From Mucor racemosus (lineage: Eukaryota; Mucoromycota; Mucoromycetes; Mucorales; Mucoraceae), in the NCBI GenBank assembly GCA_027405735.1, contig JAPEHQ010000020.1, positions 62,001 to 126,000 of the forward strand: a stretch of DNA of 64,000 bases, given 5' to 3'. This document shows positions 36,130 to 46,654 of the stretch, in pieces. Both the position numbers and the translations under genes were made by a program. The first letter of the stretch is position 1. Every line of letters begins with the position of its first letter. The notes beneath the pieces are model-generated. The model worked only from the letters and a program-made list of their open reading frames with translations. It made no database searches and was not told the DNA's origin.

Positions 36130-36930
36130 TTCATTTACGCAAAATTTAGAATAATCTGGGTTTTAATTGACTATTCCGCAACTGGCCATTTTTCGTTTGG
36201 TTTCCATCGTTTTAAAGTTTTTGACCTTTCAAGAATTTTTCTTCCCTAAATTGCATAATTAGTACACCTTACTCTATAATTAGATATTATAGTATCTTGT
36301 AAGCATTAAATACTGGTATTTTTATTTCTTATATTTTTCTACAAAAATCAATAGTTATTTGAGATATTAAAAATAACAGTTTTTTGATGAAAAGTCCAAA
36401 AATCTTGTAATAAACATGGCTATAATTAATTTCAGTTGAAAGTAAAATCTCTTGCGGTCATTTTGTTTAAGTATATACCTTAGTAAAAAGTGTCGTTTTT
36501 GAGCTTAAATTTTGAATTTTCTTCAAATTGCGATTTTCCATGAGGTATACCTCATGGAAAACTCGAGTAAAATTAAAGTCTACAAAAAATTAAAAGAGTT
36601 CAATATAATACATCTATTAAATGAGGGTAATTGTTTGGTATGCTTGCGAGCTTTCGCAAAAGCCGAAAATTGAAGATTTGCGCTCTTTTAAGTGGTGATT
36701 TATGCAATTTTAGTGTAACGATATTAGAAACGACCGTATTACTTGAAGAAATAATTAGAATTTGACAAAACAAAAAATACACATTGTATTTCAAAATCCT
36801 TAAAATATTTTTTATGTTAATATAAAAAATATACATGCCCTATGTGCTCCAAGAAAATACTTTGAAAATTAAATTTTTGCTTAAAACAAAGTGCTAGAGT
36901 TTGCTCAATTTTGAAATTGCGTTGATAAGT
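36130..36930 (-). repeat. Dispersed repeat family, copy C (inverted)
   Basis: Reverse-strand copy of the family at 4575-5400 and 6455-7270. The palindrome ATGAGGTATACCTCAT is present unchanged at about 36539-36554. The minus strand encodes a stretch (LKLHKSPLKRAQIFNFRLLR then KLASIPNNYP) equivalent to that of copies A and B. It lies 0.45 kb upstream of the C2H2 zinc-finger gene, just as copies A and B flank the C2H2 pseudogene. Confidence 0.75.
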
Positions 36931-37376
36931 ATTACCAGATGGCAAGGCAGGAGCAATTTTTGAGCGGATGCCTGCATAAACGACACACGTTACATGCTGT
37001 AAATATATCATTCATTATAATCTAACAGTTATTTATTACCATAAATTTCTAATATAGTTGCTTGGTAAACTATATACAACAGTCATTTAAACAGTTTATA
37101 TCTTTATAGGCATAATAATAACTTTTATAATCTGGCATATGTCACTTACTACAGTGAGTATACCCATAAAGCAAACAATGCAGCTGTAAAACACCAATAT
37201 ATTTAAAATTTCTTTATATCTATTTGAAATAACGCCTTTTGACATGAAATGTACATTAGCAAGGCTATGTTACACTACTTTTCAAGGAATACGGTGACTT
37301 TCCGGGGGGTTCTACAAGAAATAAAAGTTTTTTCTTTATCAGATTTGTAAATTATTAACTACTTGGACCAAATAAT
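36931..37376. other. Upstream region of the C2H2 gene
   Basis: AT-rich stretch holding the probable promoter of the zinc-finger gene. No other feature recognised. Confidence 0.4.
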
Positions 37377-39163
37377 ATGAAACTAAGAAGTCATACGCGT
37401 TCTAAGGTCAACGTCAAGTTAGAAGAAACATCAAACGATACTACGCTAGATTATAGTATCGAACTCGATGTCAAGGAGAAATATTCAAATGAAGCTTCCA
37501 CGGTGAATCAAGCTACTTCACCAACAATTACGACAATGCTATCTGATTATCCCAACGTTGAAATTAAAGAAGAAGATACAACACAATCCGAGATTAAACT
37601 GAATAAACCTGCTGGTATGCTAACGCGATTTTTTTTAAAAATAAACACGGTATTGATTCTTTTAAATACATAGGCAAACCTCTACAACCAAGCCGCATTC
37701 CCTATCACTATAAATGCCGTAAATGCAATGAAAAACAATTCAATTTAATATCCTTATTGGATCATCAAAAGTCAGCGCATAACATCAAATACAGAAAATT
37801 ATCTATTAAACATATTGCTTTGGAGCCAGATATTAATGATCCTAACAACTATTGTCAATCCTGTGAAAAGACATTTCTGTCACTAAAAAAATACCGAGAC
37901 CATTTGAGAACAGTACATCACATACGTTGGAAGATATTACCAAAAAATAATGTTTATATTGGTCCTAATAACCCAGGCTACTACTGCAGCTCATGTGACA
38001 GATCGTATCCTGATCGATATAAATATCGTTTTCATTTAAAAAGCTCTCACAAGATGAAATTGAAGCCACTAGGGAAAGGCCATTTAGTTAAAAAGCGTGG
38101 TATTCTACCTGAATTGGATAACCCGAATTTTTACTGTAGATCTTGCGAATGTACATTGAATAAAAAAAGTTCATATCTCAGACATTGCAAAACTATACAT
38201 GATATGGAACCACCAGCAAACAAACTTCCTGTCGAGATTAATCCCGACTTTTACTGTAAAATATGCAATATTGCTTACAATAGTAAAAGATTTTATTTAA
38301 AGCATTGCCAGGCTCTTCACTCTATTAATGGAAAATTATGCACTGTGAATTCTACTTTCCTCCCTGATCCTTGGGATCCCAATAACTATTGTAAAGCATG
38401 CGACATAACATACAAAGAAAGAATCTGTTATGATAGACATTTACGGTATGTGCATCAAATACCAGACGATATACGAAGAGCTGTGGAAACTGCCCCTGAT
38501 GTGAATGACCCCAATTTCTTTTGTCGTACCTGTGATAAAACCTTACCTTCAAAGCAACAATACAAGGCTCATTTGCTGAATGTCCATTTTATAGGCGATC
38601 AAAATCAAAAAACAGGTATTATGATGCCTGATATTGACGATCCCAATTATTACTGTCGAACCTGCCAAAGAACGTATTCTTCAAAAAAACGTTACCGTCG
38701 ACATCTTGAAAACGTACATAAAATGAGATTAAAACATGGCTCATCTAGCTTTATTCTCTTTCCTAATCCACTCGATCACAATTTCTATTGCCGTGTATGC
38801 AAATCAACTCGAAAGACATTATGGCAATACCGTGCTCACTGTAGACAAATACATCGCATGACACTTGATCCAATTGTAAAGCCTCTTCCTCACCCTGATG
38901 CTGTAATCGACACTCACAATCCTGATTTTTATTGCGCAAAATGCGATAAACGTTTTGCAACAAAATTAACATTTTCACTTCATTTAAAACGTATCCACTC
39001 TCTGTTAGTTACGAACTTTGTTAATCCTGATGCAGTAATTGATATCCAGAGCCCTGATTTTTATTGCAGCAAATGCGACAAACATTTATCGACTAGAAGA
39101 TCGTTTCAATATCATTTATCACATACTCACAATTTGACGTGTGTAATTGGCTCTCAATGGTAA
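37377..39163 (+). CDS. Eleven-finger C2H2 zinc-finger protein
   Basis: Two exons (37377-37614, 37674-39163) give 575 residues. The N-terminal 80 or so residues are basic then acidic (KLRSHTRSK; VEIKEED) and probably disordered. Eleven C2H2 fingers of the form C-x2-C-x12-H-x4-H follow, from C94 (KCRKC) to near the C-terminus, for example YCQSCEKTFLSLKKYRDHLR and YCRTCQRTYSSKKRYRRHLE. The usual TGEKP linkers are absent. Each finger is instead separated by a longer linker ending in a repeated P-[DE]-x-x-[DN]-P-[ND]-x-[YF]-C pattern (EPDINDPNNYC, PDVNDPNFFC, PDIDDPNYYC). Fingers and linkers look like products of internal tandem duplication. Nucleic-acid binding is likely and targets are unknown. 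A decayed paralogue lies at 5662-6145. Confidence 0.85.
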
Positions 39164-41623
39164 ATATATATATATACATATATACATATGTAGTAGCGGG
39201 CACTTGTAAACAATAGAATACTAAAAGCTTTCTAGAACTAGCACGCAAATAGCCCGTTCAGTATCTCGGTTCTCTTTTTTCAAATGTATAGTGCTAAAAA
39301 ATTCAAAACTGAAATATGGCTGCAAGAAAAGACATTAATACGCGATTTTTTAAAGATTTGTTTTAACTTTTGCCACTCATATTTTAGCATGTTAATAAGG
39401 TTGAATTCATTTAAAAAGAGGTATCATAGATAAAAGTATTTTTTTATTGTTGATTTGTGCAAATATAAACAATATTGCTTGCAATATTTCAATGTTTTAA
39501 ATGAATGCGGTCATAAAAGTTTATCCTATTATTAAATTTGTATTTTCCAATGTGTCATTTTTGTCTTGATAGACAATAAAAAAGAAAAGGAAAGTAGCTT
39601 TTGAAGCCTCACAGCATCATAGGAAAATGAGTGTATTTACAATTGATTGTCTATGGGTTGAAAATAATCTCATAAAGCCATCAATGTTTGTTTAAATGCG
39701 TTACATTCTTGGCAAATAGTATGCAAGCAAAGAACTTTGAAGCAATAATAATGGATTGTTTTAGTGAAACAATAATTCGGCAAAGGAACGAATTACTGAT
39801 CAATTGCGATAAATCTTCATGTCTCGATTCTAGGCTTTTTTCAAATTTCGATACTTGATATCTAAAGCAATTAACCTACTATGAGTAGATCATTATCAGA
39901 TCTTCAAACTAGTAAATGTGAACCACAAGTTAATCGGCTGAATAAGATAATATAGATATCGCCAGACTATGACCCAAGGGGTTATTACTTATTATAAACG
40001 AAGAAAATCAACCATATAATCCTAATGAAGCATATCATCAAAGCAGTATATATGTAAATAATACAGCGTGCGTAAATACAGGACCCCCCCCCCCACCCCG
40101 CGGACCTTACCAAGCTGAAATAACAAGTGATTTAACCTTTGGCCATTGTTATTAAATGTATCAACTAATGTTTAGTCATGACACACATTCAAGTCAATAA
40201 TGCAAAAAGATAAAGACAGAGTTATACTTGATACGGATATTAATACTTGACGGTCAGCGCTTACAAATAATTATGGGGGGGGGGAGAAGCGACAGGTGCG
40301 CGGATTTTGGTGAAAAGCTTAACCTTTAGAAACTGAAACATTTAACAATTGAAATGGAGATCAAGAACCAGTAAATAAAGATGTATAACTAAATCAAGGG
40401 GAAACAGAACATATACAAATTCCTTTTAATCGAGATTGACCAAATGGTGAACAACAGATTTAAACTTTGACATTTAAGAAAAAAAAAAAAAAAAAAAGGA
40501 GGTAGATCAATGTGATCTGCCTTTGAGTTACCACATGTCAATCGTATTCCTGGTAATGTCTTATATTAATTATGTACATGTATGATCTCTATAACAGGTA
40601 TAATTTATTTCTGGATCTTGATAATGTCTATCTGCATTATTTCTTTGAAATTTCGTGTAGATGTATGAAAATATATGAAATACTAAATAAAAATACTTGA
40701 AACAAATGTTCTTCTTTTAAAAAAAATAGGGTCCTTCAGGTCATTGAGCTCATAATCATTGGTCGCTTTACATAATACGGTAAGTTATTCCGTCTAGGCA
40801 TAAATTTTACAAAAAAAAAAAGAGAGATACGGAATAATGTTTAAAAGGATTTTTTTATCCGATTTTTCTCACAAAACATGTAGTAAAATTGCGTTAAATC
40901 AACACAACACTATCTCAACGTATAATCTATATAATTTATATGCTTTTTTTGTTTGTTTGTTACGAGTTGAACATTCAGTAATCTGAATCACTTTTTTTTA
41001 ATTGTGTTTCACTATCCGGAAATACAAATTCCAGTAAAAAAAAAAAGGGAAAAAATTCTCACTTATTTTTTCTGGCAAATCGAACCATTTTCTCCAAATC
41101 CAATTAAACCTTACGTGTGTTGCATAATAAGATCGTTTATTTATTTGGCCATTCGTACATGTAGGTAACAACATGATTGGGTCAATAGTTTACGCCTCAA
41201 ATCACAAACTGATACACAGCCTTATAAATGAACAATTTTGTGTATAATTTAAATTAATTACATCTATATTTAAAAAAGCGTAAAAGATTAGGATATAAAT
41301 AACGCTTTGACTTTTTACAGAACTTCGTTTAAAATGCATAGCTGAAAAAGTGCCAGATTTGTGAAATAGTTGAATTAGTAAGAAGATACAAACCAACAAC
41401 TCAGAAAAGAAAGTAGGGATCAACGGGGCTTACTTAAGTTTGTCATCGGTGACCAAGCCGCAACTTAACATTTTCTTACCGGAGATCATATTTACCGTAC
41501 TCTTGTTCAAAATCTATATAAATATAAATGGAGGCTGTGTGTTTCCTTTGAAAAAAAAAAGTTTAAAAACCAAAGAAAAAACAGCTTTTCCTTTATTCAC
41601 CTTTTAATCTAATAATAATAAAA
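39164..41623. other. Intergenic region with G and C homopolymers
   Basis: About 2.5 kb without a supported gene. It includes a (TA)n stretch right after the zinc-finger stop, a run of C near 40083-40092, a run of G near 40275-40284 and an A run near 40480-40497. Positions 40500-40525 contain an imperfect inverted repeat (GTAGATCAATGTGATCTGCC). The last 100 nt before 41624 form the bZIP gene leader. Confidence 0.45.
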
Positions 41624-42993
41624 ATGACAGACAATACTTATTGGCAAACATTTCCTACAAACATTGTAGATACACCAAGTTTATTAATTTCTCAGCAAAC
41701 ACCTTCATCTCAGTTATCTCATTCTCACCCTCAACAACAACAACAACAAGCACAACAACAACAACATCCAAACCATCATCATTCCCATTCAAACCACCAT
41801 CAACAACAACAATGGTCAGATGATCCCGATAAAAGAAAATGGAATCAAGATTTCGGTGAATTCGATATTAATTCTCATGCAAATAAAATGTTTCGTAAGC
41901 ATCGTATTACTTTTCTATACATGTAATCTTGAAACTAAAAATGTTTACAGACATGGACGACTATAACAATAGTAATAACAACAGCAATAATGACCCTAGC
42001 GAAGGTGATAGTCCAGGTAAAACTTTTTAAAGATTGTTATCAATAACATGTTTACTAATATTATTTAAATAGATAGTGGAAACGGATCTCATAGAAGACA
42101 TGATTTGCTATCAGATTCTGGTTTATTTCAGGTAATTAAACTATATATACATTAATCAAACTTAAACTAAAACTCTAAATTCTTAGGGTGGGGATCAAAA
42201 GCAAAGGCGAAAAGAGCAAAACAGAGCTGCTCAAAGAGCTTTCAGAGAACGTAAAGAAAGATATGTCAAAGAACTTCAGATTAAAATCAAAGAAATGGAA
42301 AAGAAACACAATGATGAAATTATTCGCGTAACTCATGAAAACGATTCTTTAAAATCTCTTGTTAAAAAGATGGAAGCCGAGATTTATACTCTTAAAGGTG
42401 CTGCCATGGCATTCAATGTATCTATTAGTAAATTACGTGAAGCTGGACTTGACGTTCAAACCACTTCTATTATTCGTGATACTCCTTCTCCTCCTCGTTC
42501 AATTGATAGAAACCCATCACCACCTGCTGCTCGTCATTATGAAAGACAGTCTAGATCTTCTGCTGTTGCTACTATTCGTGATAAAGATGGCTACTCTACT
42601 AGTGATAGACACTCTAGTACCCATGATTCTTTATTTGACACTGTAAGCAGGTACAATAACTCGTCCGCGGTTTATCATCATCATAATGATAATACTACTG
42701 ATGATGATTTAACGATTGAAGATGATGAATTACCACACTCGGCAAGTTTTGCAGAACGAGAAGTAAGCCGGTTTGAACACCGTGTTGACCCAATGATGAA
42801 CTCTGGTATAAAAATGATTCCATGCTCTCAAATTTGGGAAAAGTTATCACAACATCCAAATTTTGATGAATTTGATATGGACCAGTTATGCGAAGAACTT
42901 AAAAAGAAGGCTAAATGCTCTGGAACTGGTCCTGTTATTCCAGAATTTGAATTACAAGAAGTATTGCGCAGAATGGATTCTCGACAAATTTAA
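41624..42993 (+). CDS. AP-1-like bZIP transcription factor (Yap1/Pap1 type)
   Basis: Four exons (41624-41894, 41951-42016, 42073-42131, 42187-42993) give 400 residues. The N-terminus is Q/H-rich (QQQQQQAQQQQHPNHHH). The basic region KEQNRAAQRAFRERKERY at about residues 141-158 has the NxxAQxxFR signature of fungal AP-1 factors and is followed by a leucine-zipper heptad region to about 200. The C-terminal part has cysteines at about 345, 367 and 376 in the context IPCSQIWEKL...LCEELKKKAKCSG. Their spacing of 22 and 9 is exactly that of Yap1 C598, C620 and C629, the redox-sensing c-CRD overlapping the Crm1 export signal. It is therefore a likely oxidative-stress regulator whose nuclear export is blocked by disulphide formation. 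No clear n-CRD cysteines were seen in the middle. Confidence 0.92.
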
Positions 42994-43548
42994 GCTTTTT
43001 ATTCTATACATACTATATTTCCCATCAAACTCCTCTCCTTTTTTTTTTTTTTTTTGTAAATTCAATCTCTCTCTCTTTTTTTTTCTACATTTATACATCA
43101 AAGTTAGAATTTGTTTTAAATTTAAAACAGAAAATATTCATACAGTACCTTTGCAATTACATACTATCATTTTGCTTCAATTTTTTTGATCTATATAATA
43201 AATATTTATAAAAATAATAACTCCTTTATGTCTGTAAATAATAACGGAGGTGGGAGGGATAAAATAAAAAGCGAGTGGCAATCATATAATACATGTATAT
43301 TTAGACGAATATGCATACATGCACTATAAATGCAATTTTCGCATGCATTTATTTTTATATAAAAATGCTTGCTTTTCCATGCGGATCAACTGACCCAATA
43401 AACAACCTCCCCAAATGATAAATAAATGCTGTAACTCTGTCTTCACTGCTAGCCATCAACTTGCGCCCATATAATCACTCTATGTGATGCACTAGTAAAC
43501 ATTTAAAGTAATTTATATATAAATAAGCACATTTTTTGGCTACTTCAT

Positions 43549-43550
<2 letters not shown>
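42994..43550. other. Intergenic region
   Basis: Contains the 3' flank of the bZIP gene, with T- and CT-rich tracts, and probably the distal promoter of the next gene. A pair of inverted words around 43320-43375 (AAATGCAATTTTCGCATGCATTT) could fold. No gene seen. Confidence 0.4.
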
Positions 43551-43584
<34 letters not shown>

Positions 43585-43620
43585 TTTCTTTTTTTTTTTT
43601 ATTATATATTTTTTTTTTCC
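43551..43620 (+). promoter_or_regulatory. CT-rich core promoter / leader with (TC)n microsatellite
   Basis: A (TC)n run of about 15 units (43552-43581) grades into T-rich sequence that ends 15 nt before the ATG at 43636. Pyrimidine tracts just upstream of the start codon are common in fungal promoters. Confidence 0.55.
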
Positions 43621-43635
43621 TTTATTTCATAAACA

Positions 43636-44104
43636 ATGATCACAAATTATCATCAAAATCATCTTCATTCTAGAAACAATCTAATAAAATCAAATAGTTA
43701 CCATGGCAACGTTTCGTATCATCGTAAATCATTGGTAGATACTTCACAATCAAATAACATGGTTTTGCCACCACCAATGAATAGGATATCACGTGCTTCT
43801 ACAATGTCAACCATTATGGAAAAACAACACTCCTCTCGTACTATAACACCTCCTCCACAACAAAATAATAGAAATAAAAAGAGAAATTCATCAAGTAATA
43901 ACCGTATTAGTGCTTTGAATTTGATGGAAGATGATATTCCATTGGCTTTATTAGCATACAAAAAAGGGTATACCAACATGTCACCTAGTAACAGTAGTAC
44001 ATCCAATATAGACAATAACAGTAGACCAAATTCCAGTAGTAATATTCATAGCACTCATAGTCAATCATCAGATAAATCACTTGTAAAGAAAAAGAAACAT
44101 GGGC

Positions 44105-44135
<31 letters not shown>

Positions 44136-44343
44136 GCCTCCGACTAAAAGGAAAAAGAAGCATGTACCTTATCAGATTAAAACCAACACCGAAAGTAACA
44201 CATCTCAATCATCAACTGTTGTTTCAACTCCAACCATCATTGAAAAAGAAGAAAATACCCACAAAAAGAAGAAGAGAATGCCATTCAATAAGAATTGGTT
44301 TTCATCTTTGCGTAAATTACTTTCCACCGCTTCCAAAGAATAA
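43636..44343 (+). CDS. Low-complexity basic protein with poly-Q, unknown function
   Basis: One exon, 235 residues. Rich in N, S, K, Q and H. A run of about ten glutamines lies at residues 157-167, coded almost only by CAA and so liable to slippage, and is flanked by lysine clusters (KKKKH, KRKKKH) that could act as nuclear localisation signals. One island looks conserved and not low-complexity: LMEDDIPLALLAYKKGY at about residues 96-112. The C-terminal end (MPFNKNWFSSLRKLLST) is amphipathic. The start is the first ATG after the CT-rich leader. No family assigned. Possibly a regulatory or scaffold protein that uses the DDIPLALLAYKKG motif for binding; that is inference. Confidence 0.65.
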
Positions 44344-44555
44344 ACCATTTTATCCCCTTGCATGTATAATATATACACTTTATCGGCTTTGATTTTATAT
44401 TTGGTTATTTTAAAGGCTTAGTAAGACCAACAACAAAGAACTGCTTGTGCAGGACATTGTATGTAAAAGGATAATCTTTCTTTTCTTTTTTTTTTTAATA
44501 TAATAATATATATGTAAATGTATGTATGTACAGTTCGTTAATAAAATCTCTCTTC

Positions 44556-46017
44556 TTAAATGTCTTTGATATCTTCAATATCTTGGCTTTCTTGTTGAGC
44601 AATGACATGAGCCCTTTGTCTAGATTCAGGCAACATGTAAAATTCTTGACACTTTTCAAAGATACGGCCAGTTCCCTTAATCATTTCATTAGTACAATAT
44701 AAAAAAAAAAATTTTATAATTACTTACCTTTGGTGGTATAGGTATAGGAAAAAAGATAGTATACCAAGGACTATGCAAACGAATTGTATTAGTTATTTAT
44801 AAACATGACATTTGAAATAAATATTTACTATTGATCGCAAATGTTGAAAAAACGCTTAAAATTCTCTAATGGTCCAAAATTATACATATTGACAAAGATT
44901 TCTCCTTGGGATTTGCATACGCCCTTGTCATAGTAATTGTTATAAAATTCGACAGTTGTCTGAGCTGTAAAAATCTAATATAATGGAGTGGTTAACAATG
45001 GAATTGTTGCAATTTCAAAAATAGTTTTTTTTTTTTTATACCAGATAATAGTGCCAGATGCATAATGCTCCTATAGCCAATCCCATACAAATAGCTAAAA
45101 TCATCGAAAATGCTAATAATGGTCTAGGATAATAATATGGCCACTAAAATGTACGAAAACAATTAATAACAGCAATAAATCAGATCACCTAAAAAAAAAA
45201 AAAAAACTTACATCCAATTGTGTAAAATCTAAACATATTATAAAAGGTCTCCATCCAAATATTGCAAAATAACCAGCTGCAAAAATCAAATATGTCATGA
45301 ATAATACGAAATAACGATGATTGAAATGTCCAACACAATTATGAATCCATGGACCTAAAATTTGATGCGAGTTTGTTAATGCTCTTTTGTTATTTCCATA
45401 AATTGCTTTATCTATTACTTACAATGATGATCAAATCTTAAAATACATGTATTACAAACACTGCAATGATGTGCTCTTTCTGGTTTCGGTAATTGGCCTA
45501 TGTAATCCACATATTAATCATTTGATTATTTGTTTGATATTTCAATAAAAAATCTTCATACACTTTTTACAAGATTGTGGAAATGTTGAATGTTCTTCCA
45601 TTTCTAATAACATAGTGCGCATAGAGGGTTCCTATTATATATATATACATGAGTTTCCATTTCAATTTATTTATTTATCTTGGCTTGGCGTTTCTATATA
45701 AAAAAACTTACGGTTTCATTATTATCCAACGTTGAAGAAGAAGAAGAAGCTTCGGGTCTTCTATAATCTTCCATATCTCCAGGTGATGTAACAATGGCCA
45801 TATAATAATGAAAATGTATACAATAGACTATATACAATGTAAACAACAGAGTGAAGATATTATAAACCTTGTATAAAGCGGAAACGTCTGTCCAGGAATG
45901 AAAATAGGGGAATACTACTAAATAATACGCTAATGCGCACATATTAAGTAGTAATATTGCAATACCAATAAATACTGGTCCAATACTCCAAATTGCCTTG
46001 TCGACAATTTTGGTCAT
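44556..46017 (-). CDS. DHHC-type protein S-acyltransferase (palmitoyltransferase)
   Basis: Eight exons on the minus strand (46017-45712, 45631-45562, 45497-45423, 45354-45212, 45143-45042, 44974-44829, 44770-44728, 44675-44556) give 334 residues. Two membrane helices at about residues 12-35 and 55-80 are followed by the cysteine-rich domain [15 protein letters not shown], then [20 protein letters not shown], with the catalytic DHHC at 148-151. TM3 and TM4 come next ([36 protein letters not shown]) with the TTxE-type motif as QTTVEF. This is the standard four-helix DHHC topology. The enzyme transfers palmitate to cytoplasmic cysteines of membrane-associated proteins, probably at ER or Golgi. 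The codon of the catalytic cysteine is split by an intron (T|GT). The start at 46017 is used because the open frame upstream has no ATG. Confidence 0.9.
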
Positions 46018-46654
46018 TTTTGTTGTAAGAAAGAAAGAAAGAAAAAGGCCAAGGAACAAAAAAAAAATGCGCAGAGCACTATACAACACTGTTGCGATTC
46101 GATATTTGGTTCAATATTATTATTGAGGATCCGAATATGGAAAGTCCTCAAATTGTTTACTTTTTCTTGGTGCTGGCTCGTCTATATAACTTTATTATAA
46201 ACTTAAGTTCATCTTAGAGTATATGATTTATACCAAGGGAGTAGTATTTTATAAAGCATTTCTATATTATAGCTTTTCGGATATTTTTACAGCGGTAATT
46301 CCAAGTTTTCGGAAAAAAGTAATACAATGTCGACGCCTCATATAAAAGCCTCATTTGTCACTATATATCAAATGGTTGTTCCTATTCTGGCAAATTAGTA
46401 CAACTTGTTGGGAAAGGCAAATACCAGTAGAAATTTGAGGTTTCTTTCAAAGATGGGCATTAAATTATGATGTAATAATCTTTTTTTATAAATTTTTACA
46501 ACTGACACAAAAATATCAACAATAAACTTTGTGTCGTCTTTTTAATTATTAAACCTTTAATAGAAAATGCACGAGTGTACTTGAGTTACTAAAAAATAGA
46601 TATATAAAAAATGAGGTTTTGTTACCATCTTTAATTATCGCCATATTTGGCATC
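46018..46654. other. Region between the DHHC gene and the satellite array
   Basis: AT-rich, no gene. The DHHC promoter lies at its left end. The last few bases (ATATTTGGCATCTTAGG, about 46643-46659) already resemble the unit junction ATATTTCGCATTTTAGG with two mismatches, so the array boundary falls within short homology. Confidence 0.5.

Noticed and set aside
46018..46089. Longer N-terminus for the DHHC enzyme
   Set aside because: The frame extends upstream but contains no ATG; the ATG at 46017 gives the standard two helices before the cysteine-rich domain.
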